Source: Lineus longissimus
Lineage: Eukaryota; Nemertea; Pilidiophora; Heteronemertea; Lineidae
Reading direction: 5' to 3'
Length of the DNA stretch: 64,000 bases
Assembly: GCF_910592395.1 (NCBI RefSeq)
Contig: NC_088308.1
Span: forward strand, 4,774,001-4,838,000
The notes below the pieces were generated by a model. It saw only the letters and a program-made list of their open reading frames with translations. It did no database searches and was not told the DNA's origin. A program made the position numbers and the translations under genes. Numbering within the stretch: the stretch's first letter is position 1; every line of letters begins with the position of its first letter. Below are positions 1-12,300 of this stretch, in pieces.

Positions 1-2998
1 TCAAGGCAATTAGTAAATGAAAATGCTCTGTCAGTTTGCGTTATCAAAGAGAGGAAGGTAGGAATGGAGGATGTTATCAGTTCTTTTCCGGGATGCACAA
101 TCTTAATCTAAAACATTTAGAAACATCAGCTTACATGGATATTCATCCTATGATATATTGGAATCGGGTGTACTTGTGCGTCATGAATTATATTTGCTTC
201 AGATCCTACAAACACGGAATTCTCATCAAGGTCACGCTAAAAAAGGACTTCAAAGTACCCATAATGTAATCAAATATGAATACCACTATGAATTGCCTTT
301 CATTGCGATCCTTACAACATAGAGTTATCTTAGTAACCTGATGAAAATATCTACAAAGTCTCCAGTGACAGCCTCCTCATATGGTTGTTGTTTATAAACT
401 AAGTATTTCGCATTGACGATGTTAGTGATAATCTTTGAATGCATATTATGATACGATTAATCAACTAGATGCATTCTATACACTATTAGTAATAAGGTTT
501 TTGAGCTTTTGAAAAATCTTCAATAGATTTTCATTTCTCGCTGAAAATCTTTTACGGGGTGATTACTTGTGTTGGCTAAAAAAACCGTCAAAGGAATCTT
601 TCAAAAGCTCAGATCTTCATTTCTAAGAGTGCATAAGACACTGAAATATGTCTCTCTTTCAACTTTATGGAGAAGATGGAGAATAGCAAGGATGCCTTAA
701 GTCCACGCCAGATTAGTAATTAATACATGATTCGGAGAAGAACATTAAATATTTAAACGAAATAGGCAAATTTAGTATCATATTCTTGGATCCGCTGGTC
801 ATGGGATACATCCAGGGCTGTATTCTCATTGTGAAAGTTTACTTGACACACTATCTATTGTAAGTCCTTCCGCTAGTTCGACTGCAGTCGAAAACAGTAA
901 AATTTGAGTTTCACTTGAAAATAGCACCCACTGTAAAGCGGTTCCGATGGTTCCATCGTGGACTACTTCTTTTAAATGGGTCATGTTTACCTTTGCTTAT
1001 AGGGGCTCCTGGCCATCAATTCACCCCTATCATAGCAATAGACAAGGTCGAGTCGCTGAAAAAGTATCGTACCCTGGATATTCAACATTCTTAGTATCAT
1101 GATAGCATTGTGGGCCAGATCAGAGCTCATTCCCATACCATACAAAGCAAACCAATCTCATACTACCATTAGACCCCTATCCCACTCAAAAAGATCAGAT
1201 GGTTCAATGAAGCTCCACAACATCACTGCTGAATGATTCATCATCCAGAGATCAATGAAACTGTTCTTTTTCAATTAGCCCTAATTGAATATCTCTTGTG
1301 GAAACGAACTGCTGTGTCTGGCAGGTGTCCGCGATCGGCCTCTTCCCGCCCTGAGGCAGGATTCAGCCAACCATTAACCAATTTCCGAGTTCCATTTGTC
1401 ATTGTCCGTGAAAGCAGTGATATTTCCATGATACTGAGATATAGTTGTACTGTAATCATCATCGGCTCATTTCCTCGCGGTAGATGTCTTGGTTAACTTT
1501 GATGGAACAATAACAAATCAACTATAACGTTTACAGCTAAAGAAAAAGTTTTTTAGCGCAAAAGCGTATAATTACTTACATGTATTACAATCTGTAAGGA
1601 ATCGTTGAAGAATTGTTTGGCAATGTTAACTAAAACTCAATACCACCTTGTAATGGAGTCTGAAGCGAAGTGTTCTGCAGAATCCAGGGTAGCATTGTGC
1701 CGTTTTAGCATGAAAGTCTATGTGGTAACATGGTCACGCCTTTAGGCCATCAGCAAACTGTGCATCATGTCATATTATAACATACATGTAGTTACAGAAC
1801 ATCTAAGAAGATAAGTACATCCTACGCAGCACGATCACCATCAAAGCTTCATTGCCCCGAATGAGCCTTGCCGCGGTTCATGTTTGGCAAGTCAGCTATT
1901 AATAAACAATCAACAATAATTACTGCTTAGAACTACTTCGTATACTTATTTCCCCGGATGGCGTTCATCTCATCGGGATGGTCCAGAAAAAACACGAAAA
2001 TATTCAGTAGCCGAACTCAGAAAAAGGTCATGTCCGAACACATGCGAAGGGTAATACATTCCTCACAGAACCTACAAAAAAGACTAAATGCATTTATTGT
2101 TTCGCTAAGGATGACGACGAAGAAGCATGGCAAGCCGCTGGCACAGTAACCTATCAACATTCATGACGGGTATGTTACAGCATACCCAAGGGCAACCGCC
2201 ATGTTGGTTTCTCTGGCTTGCTATTGTATGCGAATGACCTTGGTAGATGAGACGCGTGTTTGACGCTAATGCCATCTCAGTATGTCATACCCTTGTGTGT
2301 ATGGTGTGGAACATATTTGATAATACGGAGAGTAAATTTATAATTGGTGGTGTCGCAATGGGACTTAAATCATTACAGTATAATAACAGCGCTATGTTCA
2401 TCCTCCCAAAACTATCAAACCACGGGCTGATTGGCGATGAGAAGGACTTTAATCAGTTTGCACAGTTTTGATATCACCATTGGCAGTTTCACACTAAACC
2501 AGCCATTCTACCTTTTTCTGATAATGATGATGATGATAATAATAGCATGAGTTTTCGTGCATTGACGGCTGAAAAGCCGCTTGAAGCGCTTATTTTCCGA
2601 AATATACCTTAAAAAGCATTGTTTTAAATCAAGATATAGCAATTGTAATTCCTTCTTAAGATGATGTACTGCGAGGGTGACTTTGGCAATCAATTCTCTA
2701 AGACCACAACGCCTACGATAAGCTCCATTATAAGCCAGTTAAGTTGAATATGCCGAATATCTTTAACTTTGTGATGCCGTATGGCTGTAAATGATACTGC
2801 TGGGTTCAGTTGGGTAACCCTATTTAAATTAGTAACTGTCTTTGCCATTATCTCAGTCATTTGGTAGAGAGATGGTGTCGGGAAGTACATGTAATTATTC
2901 TCTGATACAACCAACAAGAAATACAGGTTTTTTGCAAATAATCTATGCACGAGGATAAATACGGTGACCGTTTCTTTGGCGGCGACCACTTTTTGACA
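1..2998. other. Gene-free stretch
   Basis: Only open frames under 100 codons without recognisable domains. No splice-supported exon was found. The sequence is A+T-rich and non-repetitive apart from the short ATG run at 2519. Confidence 0.5.
2519..2545. repeat. Short ATG/ATA microsatellite
   Basis: GATAATGATGATGATGATAA run in otherwise unremarkable sequence. Confidence 0.6.
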
Positions 2999-2999
2999 C

Positions 3000-3128
3000 G
3001 GGCCCGGTTGTTCAAAACAAGTTTGTCAATAACGCTTGCGTTAAGGCTAATAGACTTAACTGAAGGAGGTAACGCCTAATTAAGTAGATAACGCCAGCGT
3101 TAGTGACAAAACTTGTTTTGAACAACGA
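3000..3128. mobile_element. Palindromic MITE, GGGCCCGGTTGTTCAAAAC family, copy 1
   Basis: The element starts GGGCCCGGTTGTTCAAAACA and ends with TGTTTTGAACAAC followed by degraded sequence. Inner arms around GCTTGCGTTA / GCCAGCGTTA also pair, so almost the whole element folds on itself. The right terminus has lost the GGGCCC match. Confidence 0.75.
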
Positions 3129-3129
3129 G

Positions 3130-5950
3130 GTCATGTAGTTTCAGAGTACAGTCGTAGTAGCGGTAAGACTAACCCACTGACACGTGATACGTTCAAGCCA
3201 ATGGAAATATCTGCATAATCCATGCACGAGTGATAAGTCACCCATTCGTGCACTGGATCTTGCTCAGAGGAGCCTTGAGTTGCCCATCTCGCCCAGGACA
3301 CGCGAAGATGTGTCAAATCCGGAACATGCTGAAGCCCCCGGCGTGGCTGTTGATATATAGGCATGTTCTTTCAACATGACGGTCATCACAAGTGCGTCTC
3401 TCTCACCTTGAAGAGACTGGACATGACATCCTTTTACGGCATGCAGGCCGTGATCTAACCCAATCATACGGAAAGCGACATGCGCACATTAGCTATCTGC
3501 CCAGCGTCAATTCGATTACGCAAGGAAAGTAGCTGGGTAAAGATCAGCTGATATACTAATGATGTTATATTCCCCCCTCCTGGACCATTACTTGCTTGTA
3601 TCAGAATCCTTCTATAAAAGGTTCCCATGTTGGCAGAGGGCCAACAAGTATCATTAACTATAAAGAGCCTTGCACTTGCAACTTGCTCTTTGCTAGAAAA
3701 GCTCTCCAACTACTTTTGAGCTAAGAAAATGATACCTTCGGGCAACATAGCAGTTATCAAGTTTTATGTATATTACTGCGGATATTTAACACGCGGCGGT
3801 GTGAGATATTTTCACTGTACCATTGAAGATGATCTTAACTTTGCCCTGGCGCGGTCGATGGCGCTATTGAGAAACATAAAGTTTTCCGATGACATTTGTT
3901 ACTTCAAAACTTCTTTAGTCATGATTGCCTTGCGCGGTGGGGCTATCCAACTCCTCCAGCTAATTCCATTTAGATTTACACCTTTTGACCAACGACTATA
4001 TACGTTAGAGAGAGAGTGCAGCTTGAAAACCCCCGGTCAGCCCTTACCGCTAGGCTATGAGATGGCGGAGTTGAGAAAGCTAGCTGCATGTCCGTATCGT
4101 AATTCAGGGTATTCAGTTGTTATTTCCCATTATATTCAACAGGTGACCGCACATATCGAATCGAACTCTTGTGGGCAGGAAACCAAGCGGTGTCCATCAG
4201 TCTAAGACGTGACCGCCAAACGATAGGATATCAAGCAAGGGATACATCCCTCAACCTTGTCACTGTCATCTCTTACGCGATGAGAATAATTATTGCATAC
4301 ATTTAGTCAATAAAGTCAAGGGTAGATTCTAGTTTCAACCCTGTTTCGCGAGATGTTGGTTACCCGAACAATACACGAAGAGCGCTAATAAATGCTTTTT
4401 ACTCTGTGTCGGGCGCGTTTTCTTGATTTGGTTCAATGATCATGCATGAAATATACATGTGTATATCAAAGGCAAAATAGTTTTCAAATAATGCGGTACG
4501 AAGTTGTTCGGCCTTAAGCGAACTAACCCTAAAATTAAATGCACCGTGATTCTAACTTGAGTGAGCTCAATTCGTGAAAGTATCCTCCCTTTGAATGCGA
4601 ATTCTTCACCTTGTTCTTAAGAAAATCCACTTTTCACCGATTAGACATCTCTGTATGGCGTTCACCAGCCTAAAAAGACACAGCTATCTAATGCTTTATT
4701 GTTGATACCAGAAAAGGAGAAGCAAGCGAAAGAGCTAATTTGAATTAAGGTAAATAACATCTAAAAAGCAAGAAGTACCGCGGGCCTTTTACATTCAGTG
4801 AGAGACAATGTCAAAAACTCTTATCGTGTTTATGTCAGCCCGCTTAAAATGTTTGCTTCCGAGATGAAAGAACTTGAAGTGTAACTCGGCAGGTGATTAA
4901 CTCCTTGACGTTTTCTGCGTTCAGTAAAGATGAAGGGAGAAATTAATCTTTAAGCGGATGACTTCGATTCTTAAAAAAATCGTCTTCGTCAGATACATAG
5001 ACGCTGTGACCTGTTTGCATATCGCTCTCTGTTCACTAATATAGAGAAGTAAGTGGAAATTGTTTTAAAAAGGGCACAAGTTTTTGAAATTCCACGGAAG
5101 TGACACTCGAAGCTCTGAGTCAGACGCAAATTCCTATAAGCTTACTCAAAATGTGGCTCTGTCGATCTGCGGAATGATTTCTAGTACGGCGAAGGGGCAT
5201 TTATAGGAAAGCAGTCTGTAAATCATAACTATTGTAACCTCTATTTCCTTTACAGTGTGACAAACCATTGATAGTTCTTCTCATGCCGAAAAGCATCGTG
5301 AAAACACGATGGCCAGACAAGAAGGTTTTGAGTTCGCAAAGCGTTGCAGTGGGACAGGCCCGGGTACTCCAGTCGCTCTATCTTTCTAGAGGGGAGAATA
5401 CTTTTTCGGCCGATTTTCGTCAGGCTCGCGTCGATGACTCCTACTCTAAAATCGCCTAAGGGCGCCAGCGAAACATCAGTGCCCTGCATCAGTGACACAA
5501 AAAGGCCAATATCGGGAAAATAGGGTAATTGGGTCAGTCATATGATGATTGAGACTCGTAGTAGGCTGTCACTAAAAGATTCAACGCTGAAAAGGATCAA
5601 TTGATTGAATCATCGATATATCTATCGAATCTCCTTAATGGTATACAGTAATGGTCAAAAGGCATTGATCCATAGATGTGCAGTCAAAGAATGATACCTT
5701 ATCATACCGATACCATAATTTATTGCTAAAAAATCATCGATTGAGTACCTAGTTAGACATAGATTCACGGCAAAGAGGCCGCACGGCTTCGACCACTAAT
5801 GGATATTTTTATTTGGCATTCGGTAAAGAGGAAAACAACGCAGCAATTTCCTGAATGCTGATTCTCTCTATGCAAGGAAATTGTCCGTTAGCTCGGCGGC
5901 TTCAGAAAAAGCGTGACGACTCTGTTTTTTCTCGCCTTTGCCGGCCGATA
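3130..5950. other. Gene-free stretch
   Basis: The longest open frame is 3729-4205 (+, 158 codons). It matches no family I know and has no supporting signals, so I do not call it a gene. Nothing else seen. Confidence 0.45.
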
Positions 5951-5954
5951 TCCG

Positions 5955-6058
5955 CCATCCCTGAGAGTTCTTTTAAGAACTCTCAGGGATGGTTGAAACC
6001 ATCGTGGTTAAAACCATCTTTTAAGAACTCTCAGCGATGGTTAAAACCATCGTGGAGC
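5955..6058. repeat. Perfect 18-bp hairpin plus a repeated arm
   Basis: CCATCCCTGAGAGTTCTT, two T, then the exact complement to 5992. The right arm with the following GGTTGAAACCATCGTGG is repeated at about 6021-6055 with small changes (AAGAACTCTCAGCGATGG, then TTAAAACCATCGTGG). Confidence 0.75.
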
Positions 6059-6059
6059 T

Positions 6060-9000
6060 CTTAAATAATATAAGATAAGACGGCAAATCCCAACCGCCGT
6101 GAACCCTTTAATCAGCCGTCAGTCTCCATTCCTCAGGCTTCACTCACTGATATGATGGGATATGACAGTTTCAATTGAATTCAATACCACCACGATTAGT
6201 CTAATACCAAAATAAAGATTTTCCTCTGGGCTCGGAATTTGACCAGCTCGGTGGTTCTCAACTTCTTCAAGACAGTAAGCGATATAACAACATTCTTTAG
6301 AATACAATGCACTATAGTACTCGGGAAATTTTTACAGATATTTGATTAATGAAGTCTACATGTTTCTCAAAAAAGGGAAAAAACAACGATAATGCAAGTC
6401 GGCGGCGGATATCGATCGGCATATAGGCGAATAAAAACACGATAAGCTATATACTTTGAATAGATCGTTTTGGCTCTGACCCCTTCTTCCTGATGCGTTA
6501 TTTCCTATGCACTACGTCGGTTATTTGCGTACCATACTGGATGGACGATGTTAAGTAGTTGTTTCGTCGAAACGACGGCAACAACCAGTAGATATCAAAG
6601 TAGTCATGCGATGTACTGTTTCAGCGTCAATTGCCAAAGATTTGCTGAAGATTCTATGCGATCCTTTTTTCATTTCGTCCTATCCGAATTGTCGATTCAA
6701 ATCGGCACGAATGAGATACAGATGACAACGAAAATTTGGGCCAGCAGATTAATACGGAATGCTGTTACATGTAGCTTGTTCCTGAATGCAGATTAATACA
6801 CCGAGCTATGGCGAGGTTTCTCTCAGGTAACTTCATTAGCAATGCACAATGTTACACCAAAAAGTACTCATGTCCAAGAAGGAAAGTGGCGACGGAAGGT
6901 TGTTAGAGTTGATGAAAAGCTAAGTTACAAGGATAGCGTTCGTGATTCACGCAAAGTTCTTCCGCTTGGAGCTTAACGCAGAGCCGGGAAATGAGTACGG
7001 TTTGCATAAGGTGTGGTGTGGATTCTGGATATCTTATCTCACGAGTTTCAATTCTTGTCATCGGAGGCGGGCAACTGGGCGAGTTATTTCTATTACCTGA
7101 TCTTTATCGGAAAGGGGTAAATATGTAACCAGATGTGTGGTGTGAGGACGAAGACGGTGTTACTAAAATAGTGTTGGTGGTGGGGTGGAGTTGGGGGAAT
7201 CCCAGATAAAACTGTTATCATAGGGCAGGGTCGTATTTAGCGGGGATGAAGGGAAGGAGGCACTACCCCTCCCCCTGACCCCAGACGTCGCCGTAAATCA
7301 TGTTTTTGATGTAGATTTGGGCCCATATGCCCCCGGGAGCCTACTCCCCCCTCGCCAGAGAGCTTATTGCCCCCCCCCCCCGAACCAAAAAGTCAAATTA
7401 CGGTCATGTAGGGCAAAGGAAGAAACGAAGACTCGGGGACAGAAATGTCATTTTCGAATGGATGAGATGGGATGCTGGTGTTTGTGTCATCTAAAGCCGG
7501 AAGGAAACAAGCTTCTAACCCATCGCTGTGATCACAATCTGAGCCGTAAATCGAATTGAATTCTGCATCTATACGATATAACTAACATGGAACAACATCG
7601 TTGGTTAATCTATCATCCTGATTGCATGCTATATTCGATGATTTAATTGAAACATCAGCCCAATCCCAACATGTAATTAGAAAAATTCAAAATAATTCAA
7701 ATTTTCAACGGTAGCCTTGAGGATATGTTGAAGTAATTGCTCAACGTTTATAACGAGGTATTCTAATAAAGTTATGTTGTTCTAAAGTTTATGCAATTTT
7801 TTATCGGAAATTAACGAAAGAATAGGTCGAAAAAGGGTGACGTGCATACTTTTTTGCTAGCATGGTGCATCTATAAAACAAACATAAAAATACATATGTC
7901 ATCACTCCCAGGGGTTTCGGTAAAAATCTAAAATGGGCCTAAAATATGAAAATTTCTTAACCATTCGGTTTGATCATATCAGAGACTATACCCCCATGCA
8001 GGTAACATTTTTTGCAGTACGTGTCCAAAGGAAAGAGCAACAGCTAAAAAGATGCTCCCAAATTCACGAATATTCATTTACAAATGGCGGTTTCGTCTTT
8101 TCAAGGTGCACAACCGATATCGAAATTCACTGTGTGTGTCTAAATGTCTATTGTATGAATTTATGTCCCGATATGCCTTTCTCGTTGCAGAACAACAATC
8201 TAGCACCATCAATGGCCACTACGCCAAGGTAATGAGCGTACAAAAGTCACCTGGCCACGACAGAAAGAGGAAGCGGCGGTTATACGACATTTGGTAATAT
8301 GGAGACTAGCAAATAGTTTTACTTCAATTTTTACAGAAAGGCCTAGTGTAAATGTACATGGTGTTTTAGATAAAAGCATTTGCTAGTCTTTATTCATATC
8401 ACCCAATATCTCGAGGACTTCTCCAGCGGTTGCTTTCAGTGGCCGCACTTTTGAAAAGACACTCGTCACGAACAGTTTTTTCTTTGCTGCATGCACGGCA
8501 TAGGCGATCAAGACTGTTGCAATGATAATATTTTCCATCATTTTGCCGTAGCCATGTCGGCTACATCATCTACGAATGTTGCGAATAAGAAGGTCCAAGA
8601 CTGGTTTAAATTGTTAAGGCATGAACTAGGGGGATCAAATTTGGTTTTGCACTATACTTAACCTAGAAAAACGTTCACAACAGTAGGATATCTAAGAACA
8701 AGTCCGATTTTATAGCTTTACGAAAAGTCGCTTTTGTGTTAACACATGATAAATTTTGCTTCAGGGATCTCAACGAAGAGACCAACTGAGCTCTTAACAG
8801 GCGGATGAGCATCCATTATCATAGCGATACGTGTATTGATAGGACAGCTGGAACTGATAACCATGATATCCCTAATCATACGGTATATCGGAAAACATTG
8901 ATATTCTGACGATGTGAGAAGATGGGATAACCCAGGTGCTTTGTCGTACGATCATAATACTAATTGCAGAGGAAAGTACTTGAATCACAGTCACCTACGC

Positions 9001-9301
9001 GGATGATTTTTAGTACCAACAGAAATGCTTCAAAAGGAGAGTTGTATGTAAGAATCATCTTGCTCACAATATGCTGACCTAAGACAAGATTTCGCGACAC
9101 TTGCGGCCGAAACTCCATTTCGCATATGATTGAAACAACAGTTGTTCTTAAAACTTCTAACAATTCACTGTGCTTGAAACATGTTGTCGTGACTTCATCC
9201 TGTTTTCTTGCTGATTTCGTAACAATCACTGGGTAGAAAAACTTGGAAGTTCTGAATTTGGGGTAAAGTGATTTCGCCTGTCGATAGATACTGCATCAGC
9301 C
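6060..9301. other. Gene-free stretch upstream of the tachykinin receptor
   Basis: No credible exons. A poly-C run lies near 7370-7382. The receptor promoter and any 5' untranslated exon should lie in the last part, but I see no decisive TATA or initiator. Confidence 0.45.
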
Positions 9302-12300
9302 ATGGCAATAGACGCGGTTGAATACAAGGTCCTCTGCGACAAGTCAAACAGCACGCACTGTGCGGCCAACGACTCGAACCCTTGCGCCTTCTTTGACAAT
9401 TCAAAGGGCTGCGGTTATAGGAACGACACGGTGAACGTGAACATTTATCTCTTACCCATTGGGATACAAATCGCATATTTCCTATTCTTCGGTGCCATGA
9501 TGATCGCAGCTTTAAGTGGGAACATTGTCATCATGTGGATAGTCCTTGCTCACAAGCGTATGCGGTCAGTGACGAACTATTTCTTGTTGAACTTGGCCAT
9601 AGCTGATGCCTCGATAACCGCCTTTAATACTTTCTTCAACCTGATTTACCTAATGTACGGACATTGGCCATTTGGAAGACTTTACTGTAAATTTTCCCTC
9701 TTCACCTCAGTTGCTACGATATCCTCCAGTGTATTCACATTCATGGCAATCGCCATCGATAGGTAAGTAGGCCTCTTTACCCCAGTCTCTGTGCTGCATG
9801 TCTTGTTTCGTATTAGGCCGGCAGTTTCACATGCTAAGGGATTGTACAAAAGAAGCGATTGTAACATATTGGAAAAAGGCCAATTATCAAACCCTCTCCC
9901 GTCCTAAGAATATTCAAAACGAGGTCACATCAAATCGTCAAGAAGAAGAACTCGAATTTGAAGGAATGGATGACTTAGTACCCTGCCGCCGAGGGTGTAT
10001 TGTAGAAATAAATCAATGAAGTAGCGACAGAGGGAATGCCACGACAAAAACTGTATAAGAGATACCATTCGCCACCCAATAAGACTATGGATAAGACGAT
10101 AGAGATAACATCTTGTGCCAGGGCAGGCGAAATATCACACAAAAAGGGTAAATGTAAAACCTGATGTGAACTATCTCCTATGGCAAAGATCCGATGGACC
10201 ACAAAACCTAAATATGATGCATCGTCACATGGGTATTAAAGATTGTTGAAAAACAGCAAATTGCCAGTCTATCCTTTCCGTGCGGGACCTCTGACTGCGC
10301 AATGGCAGAAAAATGCATTTAATCCGTCAGCTCTGAATTCATGATTTACGGCTCTCTTGCGGATTTAATAACAGTACGGTCCATGGGGTTGGAGGGCAAG
10401 GGGCGCATGCCGGTAACTTATTCTTTCGCATTCTAGTGCAATTCTGTGGTGACCTCCGATGGGCTAATTAATGGAAAGATTATATTGGTCGGGTACATTT
10501 CTTTGCACTTGGTCCTTTCGTAATAGATTAGCAAGCACTGTCCTGACAGCCAAGAGCTTAAAAAATTTCGAAAATCTGGTTCTTCGGAGATGCAATTCAG
10601 GCCATAATGCTGACGGGAGATTTGCTGTCACATGTACCTATCAAGTCTGTGTACGCTTAGCCTCATACTTTTGTCTTCCAAATGATGCATCATCAATTCC
10701 GGCGACAAGATCTATTTGTAATTCACATGACGCAGATGATGTTATGATCAGATGACTTCCGGTCTCGGAGGCTGATGCCATCCCAGCGGACAGTATGGAT
10801 AAGCGTGGTTAAACATAGATTTCTAGTTAGTGTGTTTTGTGATGTATAAGAAGATGAGTCTTTGATCTGGTCCCTTGGCACTGCCAATAACATGAGGTTC
10901 CCACCACAGCTCCGGAACAGCTTTATTTTCACACTTGATTGCATATGTTAAATTGAAATAGTGTTTTAGTCGTAGCAAAAAGATGTTTCCCCTTATTTAT
11001 AGCTGGTTCCCACTGCATTATTCAAATAGAGGTGTCGTTTCAAATGTATCTTTGGCTGTGGACTTCCTAAATGCACCTTCCGGCGATTACTTACCTTTGA
11101 ACCCACAGGGGCCATAGCCATCGATCTGTCTCCTTCAAAAACATTACTCTCCCTAAGATGCCAAACTAAAGTTTGAAAGACATAACCTAACTAACACTTT
11201 GTGGATGTGGATGAAATTTCAAAGACGAAGTACGAAACACGGTCTCCATTTGAAACGTCATCAATTGTGAAAATCAGCCTCACCTGAAGCGGTGATTGGA
11301 GCCTAATGTTGTTGGAAGTACCAAGGGACAAGATCAAAGACTAGATCACCTTCTTTATACGTTATGAGGCACACAAAGTAGGGGATCCATGTTAACCACG
11401 CGTCCGCTAATACTGCCCGCTGGGACGGCATCAGTCTCAGCGACCAGATGTCATCCGATCATAACAGAATCATCGTCTACGTCCTATAAATTGCAAACAA
11501 ATCTTTTCGCCGGAATTAATGGTGCATTACTTGCGCGTTCATTCGGCCAAGGGTAAACACTAGCAGACAGTCTTTAGAATTGGATAGTATACAGACACCA
11601 GGAGATTCGATAGTACAGACAGCAGGAGATGAGCTCTAGCAATCAAGAGTCAAAAGTCTGTCAGAGAACTTTTATTGAGAGTTTGACCAAAACAAAAATC
11701 AGTCTTCGGTGGTTCGTTAGAAGAGGGTTTATATCTTTTCCTGGCCCAAAATGTGCTATATATTCGGTCTGTTCTCCCCAGCTACTATATTCCAGAACGG
11801 TAAATAGCCAGCAACAGTGAAATGAATGTATGACTATCAGAATCCTTCGATCCTGCATGCTTCTTAATCATGCAGGATCAGGGGTCTAAACGACAAGCAG
11901 ACGTCACATAAGTTATGCTTTGGGAGTGTGGTCTCCGCTCGTTATACTTCCTCAACAACCGGTGACTTGTCGCTCACCTTTCGAAGTGATCGGTATGTCA
12001 TCCAGATACATCACGGAATCAATTTCCGACGTAATTAGTGGAAACTGAATAGTAATTATTGAATTGTCCTGTTTGTGTGGACAGCATGCCTTATGTCAAC
12101 GGACACGAGGCAGGACAAATACACTTCCGAAAAGAACTTAGGCAAATTTTCTAAATTCTATCGTTTTAAAAAGTCTGTTTTGTTTTGAGAATGATGCAAC
12201 TTAGACATATGAAAAAGTCTCATATCTGGCTATCTTTATACACCAGAGGTAGGCAACCCAGAAGGTGCAGTTTTGTGAGAAAAAATCCTTCAAGAATGCG

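Noticed and set aside
3729-4205. 158-codon open frame on + strand
   Set aside because: No recognisable domain, no neighbouring splice or transcript signals, and composition like the flanks. Could be chance in 64 kb.
9798-10019. 73-codon frame in receptor intron 1 with charged residues
   Set aside because: No conserved domain and no splice acceptor in phase; the receptor reads correctly without it.
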